Source: Microcaldota archaeon (lineage in GTDB: Archaea; Micrarchaeota; Micrarchaeia; Micrarchaeales; CABMGC01). From it: a stretch of DNA of 53,278 nt. The notes under the pieces are model-generated. The model ran no database searches. It was not told the origin of the DNA and saw only the letters and a program-made list of their open reading frames with translations. The stretch lies in the NCBI GenBank assembly GCA_028867135.1, contig JAGWGW010000007.1, positions 1 through 53,278 of the forward strand. Reading direction: 5' to 3'. Shown here one piece after another: positions 8,205 to 15,262 of the stretch. Position numbers and translations under genes: made by a program. Every line of letters starts with the position of its first letter. Position 1 is the first letter of the stretch.

Positions 8205-9119
8205 TCACTTGCGCTCAGGCCTGCTGATTGTATATTGCTCAAGAAGCTGCTGGGCAATATAATTAGCAAAGAAAGCGGGTTTTCCTCTATCCGCTTCTTC
8301 AATCGCAAAATAATATCTCTCCTTGTTTTTTACCTCAATTATGACCGCTGGAAACTGGTTTCTGAGCAGTATCCAGTTCATTATCAATCTCGCAGTTCTC
8401 CCATTTCCATCGGTAAACGGGTGTATCTGCGTAATCTTGCAATGCACAAGAGCTGATACCTCAACTGGATGCATGGCCCGCTTCTGCCTCGAATACGCCC
8501 GGAAGAGCTTATCCAATAGGATAGGTACTTCGGTGTGCGAAGGTGGCATCCATTCAGAACCCATTATCCTCACCTCCCCGTCGCGATAATCTCCCTGTAT
8601 CCGGCAAGACGTATTCTTTGTTATTAGATATTGCACCTTAAGTAAGAACGCCTTGTTAAAAGGTCCCTTGTAGGACTTCACAAAATTCCATGCATCTTCG
8701 GAGTTTAAGGCCTCAATGACATCGCCAGACCTCGCCCCTTCCGGCGCGATCTTATCTGCAAGAACAAGGGCCGTCTGCCTAAGGGTAAGCCGATTCCCCT
8801 CTATCGCATTGGTATTGTACGTGAATCGCACAAGAAAATCTTTTGGCAAAATGTCTTCAGGCAGCCTCTTGAAAACCACCGCTGCAGATCTTAAATCCTC
8901 CAACCTTTCGACTATATCGCCGCTTAGCCAACCAGCGCCGCGCTCCTTTACAGCGGCCTTCTCCAACCTGACAAGAACCTTCTGGATTTCCGGTTTAGGC
9001 GGCACTCTCCTTCCCAGTAGGATCCTGAATTTTTTGACCTTGCCGCTCTTGTCGCGTATGCTCTTCGTTAGATAGTAGTATATATGCCCCCCATGGCTCT
9101 GCTTCTCTATAAATGCCAT
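8205..9119 (-). CDS. Fic-domain AMP transferase with inhibitory motif
   Basis: This 304-residue protein should transfer AMP (or another nucleotide part) to a target hydroxyl. The catalytic motif HPFTDGNGRTAR begins at about H233. Upstream, TNAIEGN (about residues 113-119) fits the (S/T)xxxE(G/N) inhibitory helix of class II Fic proteins, in which the glutamate blocks ATP until released. The first 40 residues (HIYYYLTKSIRDKSGKVKKF...LLGRR) resemble the N-terminus of the tandem Lrp proteins elsewhere in the window. TATA (9141-9150) is 22-31 bases before the ATG, and an array of repeated sites surrounds it. Targets are unknown. It could act as a solitary toxin or a regulator. Confidence 0.86.
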   Translation of the reverse strand: MAFIEKQSHGGHIYYYLTKSIRDKSGKVKKFRILLGRRVPPKPEIQKVLVRLEKAAVKERGAGWLSGDIVERLEDLRSAAVVFKRLPEDILPKDFLVRFTYNTNAIEGNRLTLRQTALVLADKIAPEGARSGDVIEALNSEDAWNFVKSYKGPFNKAFLLKVQYLITKNTSCRIQGDYRDGEVRIMGSEWMPPSHTEVPILLDKLFRAYSRQKRAMHPVEVSALVHCKITQIHPFTDGNGRTARLIMNWILLRNQFPAVIIEVKNKERYYFAIEEADRGKPAFFANYIAQQLLEQYTISRPERK

Positions 9120-9122
9120 ATT

Positions 9123-9197
9123 ATGACTACAATCCCAAAGTATTTATATTTTGTGGTCATAATGACTACAAGTGGCAAAAACTGGTAGCTTGTAGTC
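9123..9197. promoter_or_regulatory. operator array around the Fic promoter
   Basis: The 8-mer GACTACAA or its reverse occurs four times in alternating orientation: ATGACTACAA (9123-9132), TTGTGGTCAT (9151-9160, one mismatch), ATGACTACAA (9162-9171) and TTGTAGTC (9190-9197). Equivalent copies are spaced exactly 39 bases apart. The first site covers the expected transcription start of the Fic gene, the second abuts its TATA box (9141-9150). This is the layout of a repressor operator, perhaps autoregulatory. Confidence 0.6.
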
Positions 9198-9243
9198 CTA
9201 ACACTTATTTATCGCGCCTGAGAACTCACGATTCCAAATACTG

Positions 9244-9346
9244 TGCAGGGGGAGAGATTTGAACTCTCGAAGGCGCTAAGCCACAAGATCTTAAGTCTCG
9301 CGCATTTTCTGTGGCACAATGCCATTCCAGGCTCTGCAACCCCTGC
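9244..9346 (-). tRNA. tRNA-Leu (anticodon TAA) with an insertion in the D-loop
   Basis: On the minus strand the acceptor GCAGGGG/CCCCTGC, anticodon arm CGAGA-CTTAAGA-TCTTG (anticodon TAA), a long variable arm and a T-arm GAGAG-TTCAAAT-CTCTC are all regular. At 103 bases it is about 18 longer than expected. The excess is in the D-loop (about 9309-9326) as AATGGCATTGTGCCACAG, which folds as TGGC-ATTGT-GCCA flanked by CTG/CAG. This looks like a small intron at a non-canonical site or a permanent extra stem-loop. A 3-base bulge (GAA) on one side resembles half of a bulge-helix-bulge motif. Confidence 0.85.
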
Positions 9347-9385
9347 ATTACTTAGAATGAGAAGCTCAGTATTATAAGAATACTT

Positions 9386-10120
9386 TCATGCGTACATCGA
9401 AGGTCCTGCAGATTCCGCAGCCTTGTCGTAGTGCTCGGGGCTCTCTCTCATCTTCTTCACTATGTCCTTTATCTTCGTCTGCACTATCTTTGCTTCTTTC
9501 TCAAGGTCCTTGAGATCTATGTTCGTGTCTATTATCTTGTTGAGCCCTTTTATCGCAGTCTCCGCGTAAGTCGGGTCCATTATCGTGGGGTTTACCTCTA
9601 CAAGTATGTCTGCTGCAGGTATGTTGAACTGCTTCGCGTTCGTGAGCAGCAGCGCGCTCACGCCTGCGACAACTCCTTCCTGAATCTGCTTTATCCCGTT
9701 CTTGCCAGCCTTCTTTATTATGCTCTCGTCAAGGCTGGTTATGAACAGCTGCTCGCTCGGCTTCTGCGAGGGCATGCCGCTTATCGAGATTATCCTGCTG
9801 ATCTTGCTCTTCCTGACGAACGCGAGCAGCTCCATCGCAAGCTGGTATATGGCATGGGCGGGTATGACGAACTCGGACATGACCAGGGCAAGCTTGTACC
9901 TGTCGTCCTTGTATATCCTTGCCGGAAACGTTGGGTTGCCGAAATGTATCGACGCAATAGGCGGGAACATGTCGCTCTCTATGTATCCTATGTACTCCAT
10001 CTTGAGCTTCTCTATCAGGTAGCTGCCCGCCATGGGCCCGACAAGCCCGACACCAGGGAATGCCTCTATGAGCGTGTATCCCGAGAGGTTTGTGTCCTTG
10101 AAAAGCTTTACTCCTATCAT
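9386..10120 (-). CDS. PAC2-family protein (proteasome assembly chaperone-like)
   Basis: The 244-residue protein matches the archaeal PAC2 group (COG2047). The N-terminus has the typical IEAFPGVGLVGPMAGSYLIE, then PPIASIHFGNPTFPARIYK and a central strand-loop ending ISISGMPSQ. The C-terminal 50 residues are a charged helix (KDLEKEAKIVQTKIKDIVKKMRE), common in archaeal members. Eukaryotic PAC2 pairs with PAC1 in 20S proteasome assembly. The archaeal proteins form oligomers but their role is less certain. The gene is monocistronic, with TATA-like TCTTTAAAAGG (10140-10150) about 25 bases upstream. Confidence 0.83.
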   Translation of the reverse strand: MIGVKLFKDTNLSGYTLIEAFPGVGLVGPMAGSYLIEKLKMEYIGYIESDMFPPIASIHFGNPTFPARIYKDDRYKLALVMSEFVIPAHAIYQLAMELLAFVRKSKISRIISISGMPSQKPSEQLFITSLDESIIKKAGKNGIKQIQEGVVAGVSALLLTNAKQFNIPAADILVEVNPTIMDPTYAETAIKGLNKIIDTNIDLKDLEKEAKIVQTKIKDIVKKMRESPEHYDKAAESAGPSMYA

Positions 10121-10248
10121 GATTTAGTATTGCAAGAAGTCTTTAAAAGGATTTATATGGAAAATCGGCTGTTCTTTGGCGCTCTAGTTGTATTTTAATC
10201 TCGGAGCTACGACGATATGTATAAAAAGGCTTATGTCGTCTATATATC

Positions 10249-10497
10249 GTGGTTAAAATGGCCGAAAGAGTAAGCAGGGAAAAAGTGGATAGGGAGGACG
10301 GCTACCTGTACTTCCTGGGTAAAGACGGCTTCGTATGGAGGACGCCTATGAGAAACAACCCAAGAGGGAGAAAGGCAAAGGTGGGGAGCGAAAAGATAAG
10401 GAGAGAAGATGGCTACCTATACTTTGTTGACTCAAACGGGTACGCTGCAAGGACAAAGATGAACAGGAAGGGCAGAGTTGCAAGGAGAAGGAGATAA
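10249..10497 (+). CDS. small basic two-repeat protein
   Basis: I do not recognise this 82-residue, strongly basic protein. It has two copies of one unit: REDGYLYFLGKDGFVWRTPM (about residues 17-36) and REDGYLYFVDSNGYAARTKM (about 51-70). Each unit is followed by a run of Arg/Lys/Gly (NPRGRKAK and NRKGRVARRRR). It looks like two short beta-hairpin modules with basic linkers, so nucleic-acid binding is a fair guess. TATA (TATAAAAAGGC, 10220-10230) lies about 25 bases before the GTG at 10249. The ATG at 10258 is an alternative start. Confidence 0.7.
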   Translation: MVKMAERVSREKVDREDGYLYFLGKDGFVWRTPMRNNPRGRKAKVGSEKIRREDGYLYFVDSNGYAARTKMNRKGRVARRRR

Positions 10498-10553
10498 ATC
10501 CTTCATTCTTTTTTTTCTTTTCCTTTTTTTATTTCAGTTCTGTTTTCACGTCT

Positions 10554-11276
10554 TTACGCAGGAGTCTCAGCAGCCAGCCTGTAGCCGCACGAGCTGCAGA
10601 ACCTTGAGCCAGCGCTGTTCGGGGAGCCGCACTGCGGACAGTTTGTCGCCGCATCCTTATCGTTTTTGACTTCTTTAGAATCATCCTTGCCTGCGCTTCC
10701 CCCGTCTCTGCTCTTGTGATGCGAGATTCCCTTGATGTCCTCCACCCCTATTCCGCTGTCCTTCTTCTGCGCATTTTTATCGATCTTCTTCCTCTTCCCA
10801 TCTGTGGTGTAAGCGTACCGCTCGGTATGCTGTCCGGTGCTGTCAGCGCCAGCGGCATTATCGCCATGCACGGTGCTTCCTTCGACAGCGTAGTCCTTGC
10901 TCTTGTAGCCTCTTTCACTTGCATCCCTTTCATCTGGCACCTCATCATCCTTATCGTAGCCTGCGCCATCCACAGCCCTCTTGCTGTCATCCACATGCCC
11001 CTCATGCTTCTCTATCACATGTATCTCCTTTATCATCCGCACGTTCGCTGCGGGCAGCAGGAGCCCTATCGCTACGAAGATAACCCCTATGGCGAACGCG
11101 ATGAGCTCCAGAGGCGTAAATGTGCCCAGTATTAGGTTGTTGCATGCGCCGGTGGCAAAGCCCAGCACGCTGTCAATCGGCGAGCAGGAGCCTCCGCCTA
11201 TGCTGCCAAGATAGTAGGTGGCAAGGTACGCGCCGAATCCTATGATGAGCCCCAAGCCTATGAAATACGGTCTCAA
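10554..11276 (-). CDS. membrane protein with C-terminal double-CxxC zinc ribbon
   Basis: The 240-residue protein has two N-terminal membrane helices (about residues 4-25 and 54-77). A long charged, low-complexity cytoplasmic linker rich in Asp, Lys, Gly and Ser follows. It ends in a zinc ribbon, NCPQCGSPNSAGSRFCSSCG. Such zinc-ribbon tails usually mediate protein or nucleic-acid contacts at the membrane, and no specific function can be given. Translation seems to begin at TTG (11276). It is the first codon after an in-frame stop, and no ATG or GTG precedes the first helix. TATA (TTTTATAG, about 11310-11317) lies upstream. Confidence 0.65.
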   Translation of the reverse strand: MRPYFIGLGLIIGFGAYLATYYLGSIGGGSCSPIDSVLGFATGACNNLILGTFTPLELIAFAIGVIFVAIGLLLPAANVRMIKEIHVIEKHEGHVDDSKRAVDGAGYDKDDEVPDERDASERGYKSKDYAVEGSTVHGDNAAGADSTGQHTERYAYTTDGKRKKIDKNAQKKDSGIGVEDIKGISHHKSRDGGSAGKDDSKEVKNDKDAATNCPQCGSPNSAGSRFCSSCGYRLAAETPA

Positions 11277-11326
11277 TTATACACCATCGCTATTGCATGT
11301 GTAAGCCAATCTATAAAATAATATTC

Positions 11327-11500
11327 TTATACAAGCGCATGCAAGAAAGGCGTAAATACCTGTCCGCCCAATCTCCTATTGAGAAGGTAAAATGTGGCCT
11401 TGATCAGGATACCTTCCTGTGCGACGCACCTTCCGTCCTGCCACACAACTATGCGGCCCGTTAGTCTGATACCTTCCAATGCTGGATGTGCACCTTCCAT
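11327..11500 (-). CDS. possible 57-residue ORF in an internally repetitive stretch
   Basis: A minus-strand frame begins MEGAHPALEGIRLTGRIVVW and ends FTPFLHALV. The DNA beneath it has two imperfect copies of a unit of about 70 bases, each with GATACCTTCC followed by GCACCTTCC on the plus strand (near 11409-11430 and 11468-11498). No TATA box is close, but it would be 46 bases after the end of the membrane gene at 11547. The repeats may be RNA or DNA elements instead of a gene. Confidence 0.25.
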   Translation of the reverse strand: MEGAHPALEGIRLTGRIVVWQDGRCVAQEGILIKATFYLLNRRLGGQVFTPFLHALV

Positions 11501-11546
11501 CAGGCCACGCCGCTCGCTCAGGACCGTTTACCCAAACCAAGTCGTC

Positions 11547-11825
11547 TTATCTCTGCTTCTTCTCGGTCTGCAGCTTTATGTACATCGCTATCGCGGCTAC
11601 GACAAACCAGAAGAGCACGTCAAGTATGAAGCTCGCATACTCTATCCTCCAAGGATTGTACTGGGGCGCGACGACCATCCTCACGATCCAGCTGATCGGC
11701 ATGCCGTACCATGCGGCTCCAACTAGCAGCGCAGGCGTGCTAGGTATCAGTGCCGTTATGAAGGCCATGAAAAGGCCTACGAAAAGCGCCGGAACAAGGA
11801 AACCATACCTATCCATATAACCCAT
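11547..11825 (-). CDS. small membrane protein, unknown function
   Basis: The 92-residue protein has three hydrophobic segments: FLVPALFVGLFMAFITALI, ALLVGAAWYGMPISWIVRMV and ASFILDVLFWFVVAAIAMYI. A short charged C-terminal tail (KLQTEKKQR) is probably cytoplasmic. No family is recognised. TATA-like ATTTTAAAG (about 11845-11853) is centred 24 bases before the ATG, supporting a leaderless start. Confidence 0.6.
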   Translation of the reverse strand: MGYMDRYGFLVPALFVGLFMAFITALIPSTPALLVGAAWYGMPISWIVRMVVAPQYNPWRIEYASFILDVLFWFVVAAIAMYIKLQTEKKQR

Positions 11826-11861
11826 CTATCTATCAGCAGCATTCTTTAAAATCCTTCCACA

Positions 11862-12536
11862 TCAGCACACCGTGTGCACGAACGAGAGGTTGAAGGTCAG
11901 GCCCTCGGCCTCGGTCGTGTTTGCGTTGTTTATCACGAAGTAGTTCGGGCCCTCTATCGCAGGGATGACGAAGTCCTTGCCGGATATCGGGCTGAAGCTG
12001 AACGACGCGTTTGCTATCGCCTTCCCGAATTTCTGCACAGGCTTGCTCTGGCTCAGGCTCACGGTGATGAACGAGAAGCTGCTGCCGGTTCTTGGTGTCG
12101 CGTTGAACAGGAAGTAGCCTGGGCAGCTCGCGTTGTAGAAATACGTGAAGTTCGCGTACTGCCACGAGCCTGAAGGGCTGCCTTTTCCCGCGCTGACGTT
12201 CAGCTGGTTGAAGTAAGCTGCTGGAAGAAGGAGGCTGAAGTTGCTGAATATCGTTATCGTGCTCTTGTGCGTCCTGTTGTAAATCGATTCGTTGTATTTG
12301 TCAAGAAGCGTGTTGTAGCTGCTCTGCAGGCCCGCAATGCTCTTGCTGTCGTTCATCAGCTGCGCCTCTGCATGCGAGTAGCTGCTCTGCAGGCTCAGGA
12401 ACGAGTTCTGAAGGCTTATCAGGCTGTACTGCAGCCTTACGTTCTGATAGAATATGTATGCCAATATCGCGATAAGCGCTATGGTCACTACCGTTTCAAC
12501 CTCGAGGAATCCCAGGAAACTCTTCTTCTTAGCCAT
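11862..12536 (-). CDS. membrane-anchored extracellular protein with coiled coil
   Basis: The 224-residue protein starts with a basic MAKKKSF and one membrane helix (about residues 15-32). A serine/leucine-rich coiled coil follows at about 36-85, with repeated LQNSFLSLQSSY-type heptads. The outer domain of about 135 residues is rich in Asn, Ser, Phe and Tyr and has several N-glycosylation sequons (for example NES, NRT, NFS, NFT, NAS). Two cysteines near ASCPGYF and at the final HTVC could form a disulphide. It is probably a surface protein with its N-terminus inside. I recognise no family. Confidence 0.6.
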   Translation of the reverse strand: MAKKKSFLGFLEVETVVTIALIAILAYIFYQNVRLQYSLISLQNSFLSLQSSYSHAEAQLMNDSKSIAGLQSSYNTLLDKYNESIYNRTHKSTITIFSNFSLLLPAAYFNQLNVSAGKGSPSGSWQYANFTYFYNASCPGYFLFNATPRTGSSFSFITVSLSQSKPVQKFGKAIANASFSFSPISGKDFVIPAIEGPNYFVINNANTTEAEGLTFNLSFVHTVC

Positions 12537-12589
12537 GCAACCGAGCCTAAAGCTATATGCCGCGGCGCAATTAAAAAGCTATTGGCTGG

Positions 12590-13162
12590 CTATTCCCTCC
12601 TTGCGAGCAGCGCCATGTCCTTTGCGAGGTTCCCCTTCAATGTCCTGTACGCATCATCCGACAACAGCCTGAGCAGCTCCGGATCCGACGCTACCGCGCT
12701 CCTCGCCCTTGCAACGACCTCTATCGCATTCCTGTCCCTGCCATCAAGGTTTATCCTGCATGCCGTCTCTATGTCGCGCAGCCTGTCTGCGCTGTAGAAG
12801 ACATCCCTCTTCGCATCCCTTATCAGCGACCCAAGGAACTCCCTGCTGCCCATCAGCGTTATGAGCCTGTTGCCACGCATCCATTCTGACCTTTCATCGA
12901 GCGACATCCTGTGCGGGTCCTTGCCTCCTGCATATGAATGGCCGTTCGAATCCCTACCCCCGATGCCTGTCTCTATCGCCTCTTTTCCAAGTCCGCGCTC
13001 GTACATCACCGTCTCCCTTGTCCTCTCCCTTGTGCTCGGATGCCTTGCGACGTAAAGAAGAATCTCACGGCTGTCGCTCCTCGCTAGCATGTCCAGCACC
13101 GCAGGGCTCAATCCAAGTTCCTTTTTAGGTATCCTTCCTGTGCCAACAGTTATCCTTACCAT
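12590..13162 (-). CDS. hypothetical soluble helical protein
   Basis: The 190-residue protein is charged, largely helical and lacks membrane segments or cysteine clusters. It contains LSPAVLDMLARSDSREILLYVARHPST near the N-terminus, resembling a HEAT/variant-repeat helix pair used in degraded repeat proteins. The C-terminal half is a helical bundle ending DAYRTLKGNLAKDMALLARRE. Similar repeat-like helices occur in 17136-17921, so both may be lineage-specific repeat proteins. It has no assigned function. Confidence 0.55.
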   Translation of the reverse strand: MVRITVGTGRIPKKELGLSPAVLDMLARSDSREILLYVARHPSTRERTRETVMYERGLGKEAIETGIGGRDSNGHSYAGGKDPHRMSLDERSEWMRGNRLITLMGSREFLGSLIRDAKRDVFYSADRLRDIETACRINLDGRDRNAIEVVARARSAVASDPELLRLLSDDAYRTLKGNLAKDMALLARRE

Positions 13163-13241
13163 CCTAGACCGCCAAAACTGAATAAGGAGTCATTTGCTCA
13201 CGTATTTAAAAGTTTCACTCCCAAGTATTGGATGGTAGAGC

Positions 13242-13544
13242 ATGAATAGCCTGTTCATATACGTAGTTGTCGCTTCGGTAGCTGTCCTCGCAGCCACAGC
13301 GTACTTCCTCCTCAAGTTCAGGCACTTTTCGATACAGCTCATAATCCTGGGAATAGCGATAATACTGATAGGTGCTTTCATCTGGGTATACGGCGACTAT
13401 ACCTACAACTGGAACTACATCTATTGGGGCTTCGCCGATGTTCTTGCCGGAACGCTCATATGGATAATAGGGGACTGGAAGAGCGGCGCATTCGATGAAA
13501 GGATAGCGAGGCTCGTAGAGCCGTTCAAGAAGAAGTCTAGATGA
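13242..13544 (+). CDS. small three-helix membrane protein
   Basis: The 100-residue protein has three predicted membrane helices: residues about 2-22 (LFIYVVVASVAVLAATAYFL), 31-50 (IQLIILGIAIILIGAFIWVY) and 58-76 (WGFADVLAGTLIWIIGDW). A basic C-terminal tail (EPFKKKSR) should be inside. It is followed after only 6 bases by another small membrane gene, so the pair is probably an operon. TATA (CGTATTTAAAAG, about 13200-13211) is about 35 bases upstream. No family is recognised. Confidence 0.62.
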   Translation: MNSLFIYVVVASVAVLAATAYFLLKFRHFSIQLIILGIAIILIGAFIWVYGDYTYNWNYIYWGFADVLAGTLIWIIGDWKSGAFDERIARLVEPFKKKSR

Positions 13545-13550
13545 TCCCGG

Positions 13551-13862
13551 TTGGTCGATGTGGTCAGCAGGCTAACGAAGCTCGGGAAGGAGATCGAGCT
13601 GATAAAGGAAAGGAACAGGAAGGTGGAGATCGACAAGGCGTGGGAGACCAGCTATTCAAGAAGGCTTCTGCTCATCGTCTTCACGTACCTCGCAATAGGG
13701 CTATACCTTCAATTCATAGTGAAGCTGCCGAACGCGTGGCTCAGCGCCATAGTCCCTTCAGCAGGATTCCTGCTGTCGACATTGACTCTCCCGTTCTTCA
13801 AGGGACTGTGGGTCAACGGATTGTACAAAGCGAAAAAGAGCCCGCGCCAGGCAAAAGCGTAA
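13551..13862 (+). CDS. small two-helix membrane protein of a widespread uncharacterised family
   Basis: The 103-residue protein starts with a charged helix, then has KAWETSYSRRLLLIVFTY, LPNAWLSAIVPSAGFLLST and LPFFKGLWV. This E-T-S-x-x-R-R / N-P-W-L-x-A-L/I-V-P-x-x-G-Y/F-x-L-S-T-L pattern is one I know from small membrane proteins of uncultured archaea and bacteria. They have no known function. The start is TTG (13551) or GTG (13560); no ATG fits. It is in tandem with the three-helix protein. Confidence 0.62.
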   Translation: MVDVVSRLTKLGKEIELIKERNRKVEIDKAWETSYSRRLLLIVFTYLAIGLYLQFIVKLPNAWLSAIVPSAGFLLSTLTLPFFKGLWVNGLYKAKKSPRQAKA

Positions 13863-14066
13863 ATGTACATAGCCGATGTTGCGCTTTGCCTGAACAGGAG
13901 CATGATCGTAATGTCCCTTGTCCTGCTACCCCTCTTCTACGTCTTCGCGACAGCCGGAAACCTCTTTCCGTTTCATTCATGCGCAGATGGCACCGGTAGA
14001 ATTCGGCGCGCAACGAATGAAAGCTATCGCTTAAATATGAGGGAAAAGAGTATAAATCCATGGTAA
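13863..14066 (+). CDS. doubtful 67-residue ORF
   Basis: An ATG directly after the previous stop opens a frame with one hydrophobic stretch (IVMSLVLLPLFYVFATAGNLF) and then a hydrophilic, low-confidence tail that runs over the next gene's start. The first half could be a real membrane peptide. The tail overlaps the TATA box of 14060, which argues against it. Confidence 0.2.
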   Translation: MYIADVALCLNRSMIVMSLVLLPLFYVFATAGNLFPFHSCADGTGRIRRATNESYRLNMREKSINPW

Positions 14067-15262
14067 ATGCCAAGACCATAACTGTGGACTCCGGCGAGAG
14101 CAGGGCACAGCTTTACGCGGAGTTGATGAAACTGTCCAGAGGCGGCAGCGGCGCGAGCGATCATTCATTCAGGGCAGGTGCGAGCAGGTTCAGGATAGAT
14201 GTCGACGGGCTTCATGCATGCTCAAAGATATTGACTGTGCTGCCCACAACGCTTGCCTACAAGATAGACCACAGGACTGCGCCCAACGAGCTCCTCGGGG
14301 CTTTCAGCTCAACGACCACGGTAACCTCGACAGGATTGTGGCTTGCAGATGCAGTATTCATCATGGAAAGGCTTGTCGATTTCTCAGTGCCAGGCGGAGG
14401 AGAGCTAAGGATGAGGATAGAGGCGAACGGAGGCGAGAAGACAAAGGTGATAACGTTCAAATCAGAATGCAAAGAGGTGGAAGGGACATTAGGCAACGGA
14501 ATACCATACGCATGGGTTCCGGCGACTCTCACGATAGGCGAGGAGCAGAATCCAGTAACACGGAGAAGGCTGATTCCTGTGCAGTTCATGTCCGGGACAG
14601 AGCCGGACCATGCGCTTGACGCAAACATATCCCATCTCATCCAGCCTGACGGCTTCCTTTATCTTGTCATAGACAGGCTGTCCGACATAAAGAGATATTC
14701 GACAAGGCCTGTCATGCACCTGCAGTCGGTGATGGAGCATACGGGATCGGTCTCTCTCATAGCGATGGTCGTATCGGACATATTCGACGACAACAACATC
14801 AAGCACGACAAGGAAAAGGTCCTCAGGCTTGCGATAGCGCACGAGCTCGACGAAGTGATCATAGGGGATGTGCCGCTCAATGTCAAGAGGGAGCTTCCAA
14901 AGGAGCACCTCGCCGAGCTGAGGAAGGCCGCGATGGAGGGAGTGCCAAGGCTTCTCGAGAGCCTCAAGGATACCAATCTGTACAGGAGCTACAAGGAGTT
15001 ATTTGAGGAGGAGGCGGCAAGGGAGAGCATGGAATACCTGATATTCAAGGCAGCTGACATAGTCGACACGTTCGTGTTCTACAGGAGGGAGATGGAGGCC
15101 GGCAACAAGAGGCTGCCTGACATGGACATGGAGAACAGGAAGGGCTTCGAGGACACACTGGAAAGGATATTCCAGATGCATGACGCCAAGCTGAAGTACG
15201 GCCCGGGCCCCCTGATCGATACGGTAAGGCCGGAGGATGTCGATTGGGGACCGCTTGCCTGA
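14060..15262 (+). CDS. two-domain protein with C-terminal YfbR-like HD domain (altered HD pair)
   Basis: The 400-residue protein has an N-terminal half of about 200 residues with beta-strands resembling a CYTH-like barrel (ELRMRIEANGGEKTKVITFK); that assignment is tentative. The C-terminal half follows the YfbR/HD-domain hydrolase pattern: HLQSVMEHTGSVSLIAMVV, then LRLAIAHELDEVIIGDVPLNVK, and a later YLIFKAADIVDTFVFY holding the distal Asp. YfbR enzymes are 5'-deoxynucleotidases. Here the metal-binding His-Asp pair reads His-Glu (AHELDE), which could weaken or alter metal binding. TATA-like CTTAAATAT (14031-14039) is about 25 bases before the ATG. It ends against the convergent gene with no gap. 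Confidence 0.6.
   Translation: MVNAKTITVDSGESRAQLYAELMKLSRGGSGASDHSFRAGASRFRIDVDGLHACSKILTVLPTTLAYKIDHRTAPNELLGAFSSTTTVTSTGLWLADAVFIMERLVDFSVPGGGELRMRIEANGGEKTKVITFKSECKEVEGTLGNGIPYAWVPATLTIGEEQNPVTRRRLIPVQFMSGTEPDHALDANISHLIQPDGFLYLVIDRLSDIKRYSTRPVMHLQSVMEHTGSVSLIAMVVSDIFDDNNIKHDKEKVLRLAIAHELDEVIIGDVPLNVKRELPKEHLAELRKAAMEGVPRLLESLKDTNLYRSYKELFEEEAARESMEYLIFKAADIVDTFVFYRREMEAGNKRLPDMDMENRKGFEDTLERIFQMHDAKLKYGPGPLIDTVRPEDVDWGPLA

Noticed and set aside
9431-10198. 255-codon frame opposite PAC2
   Set aside because: It is a shadow of the PAC2 gene with no recognisable domain.
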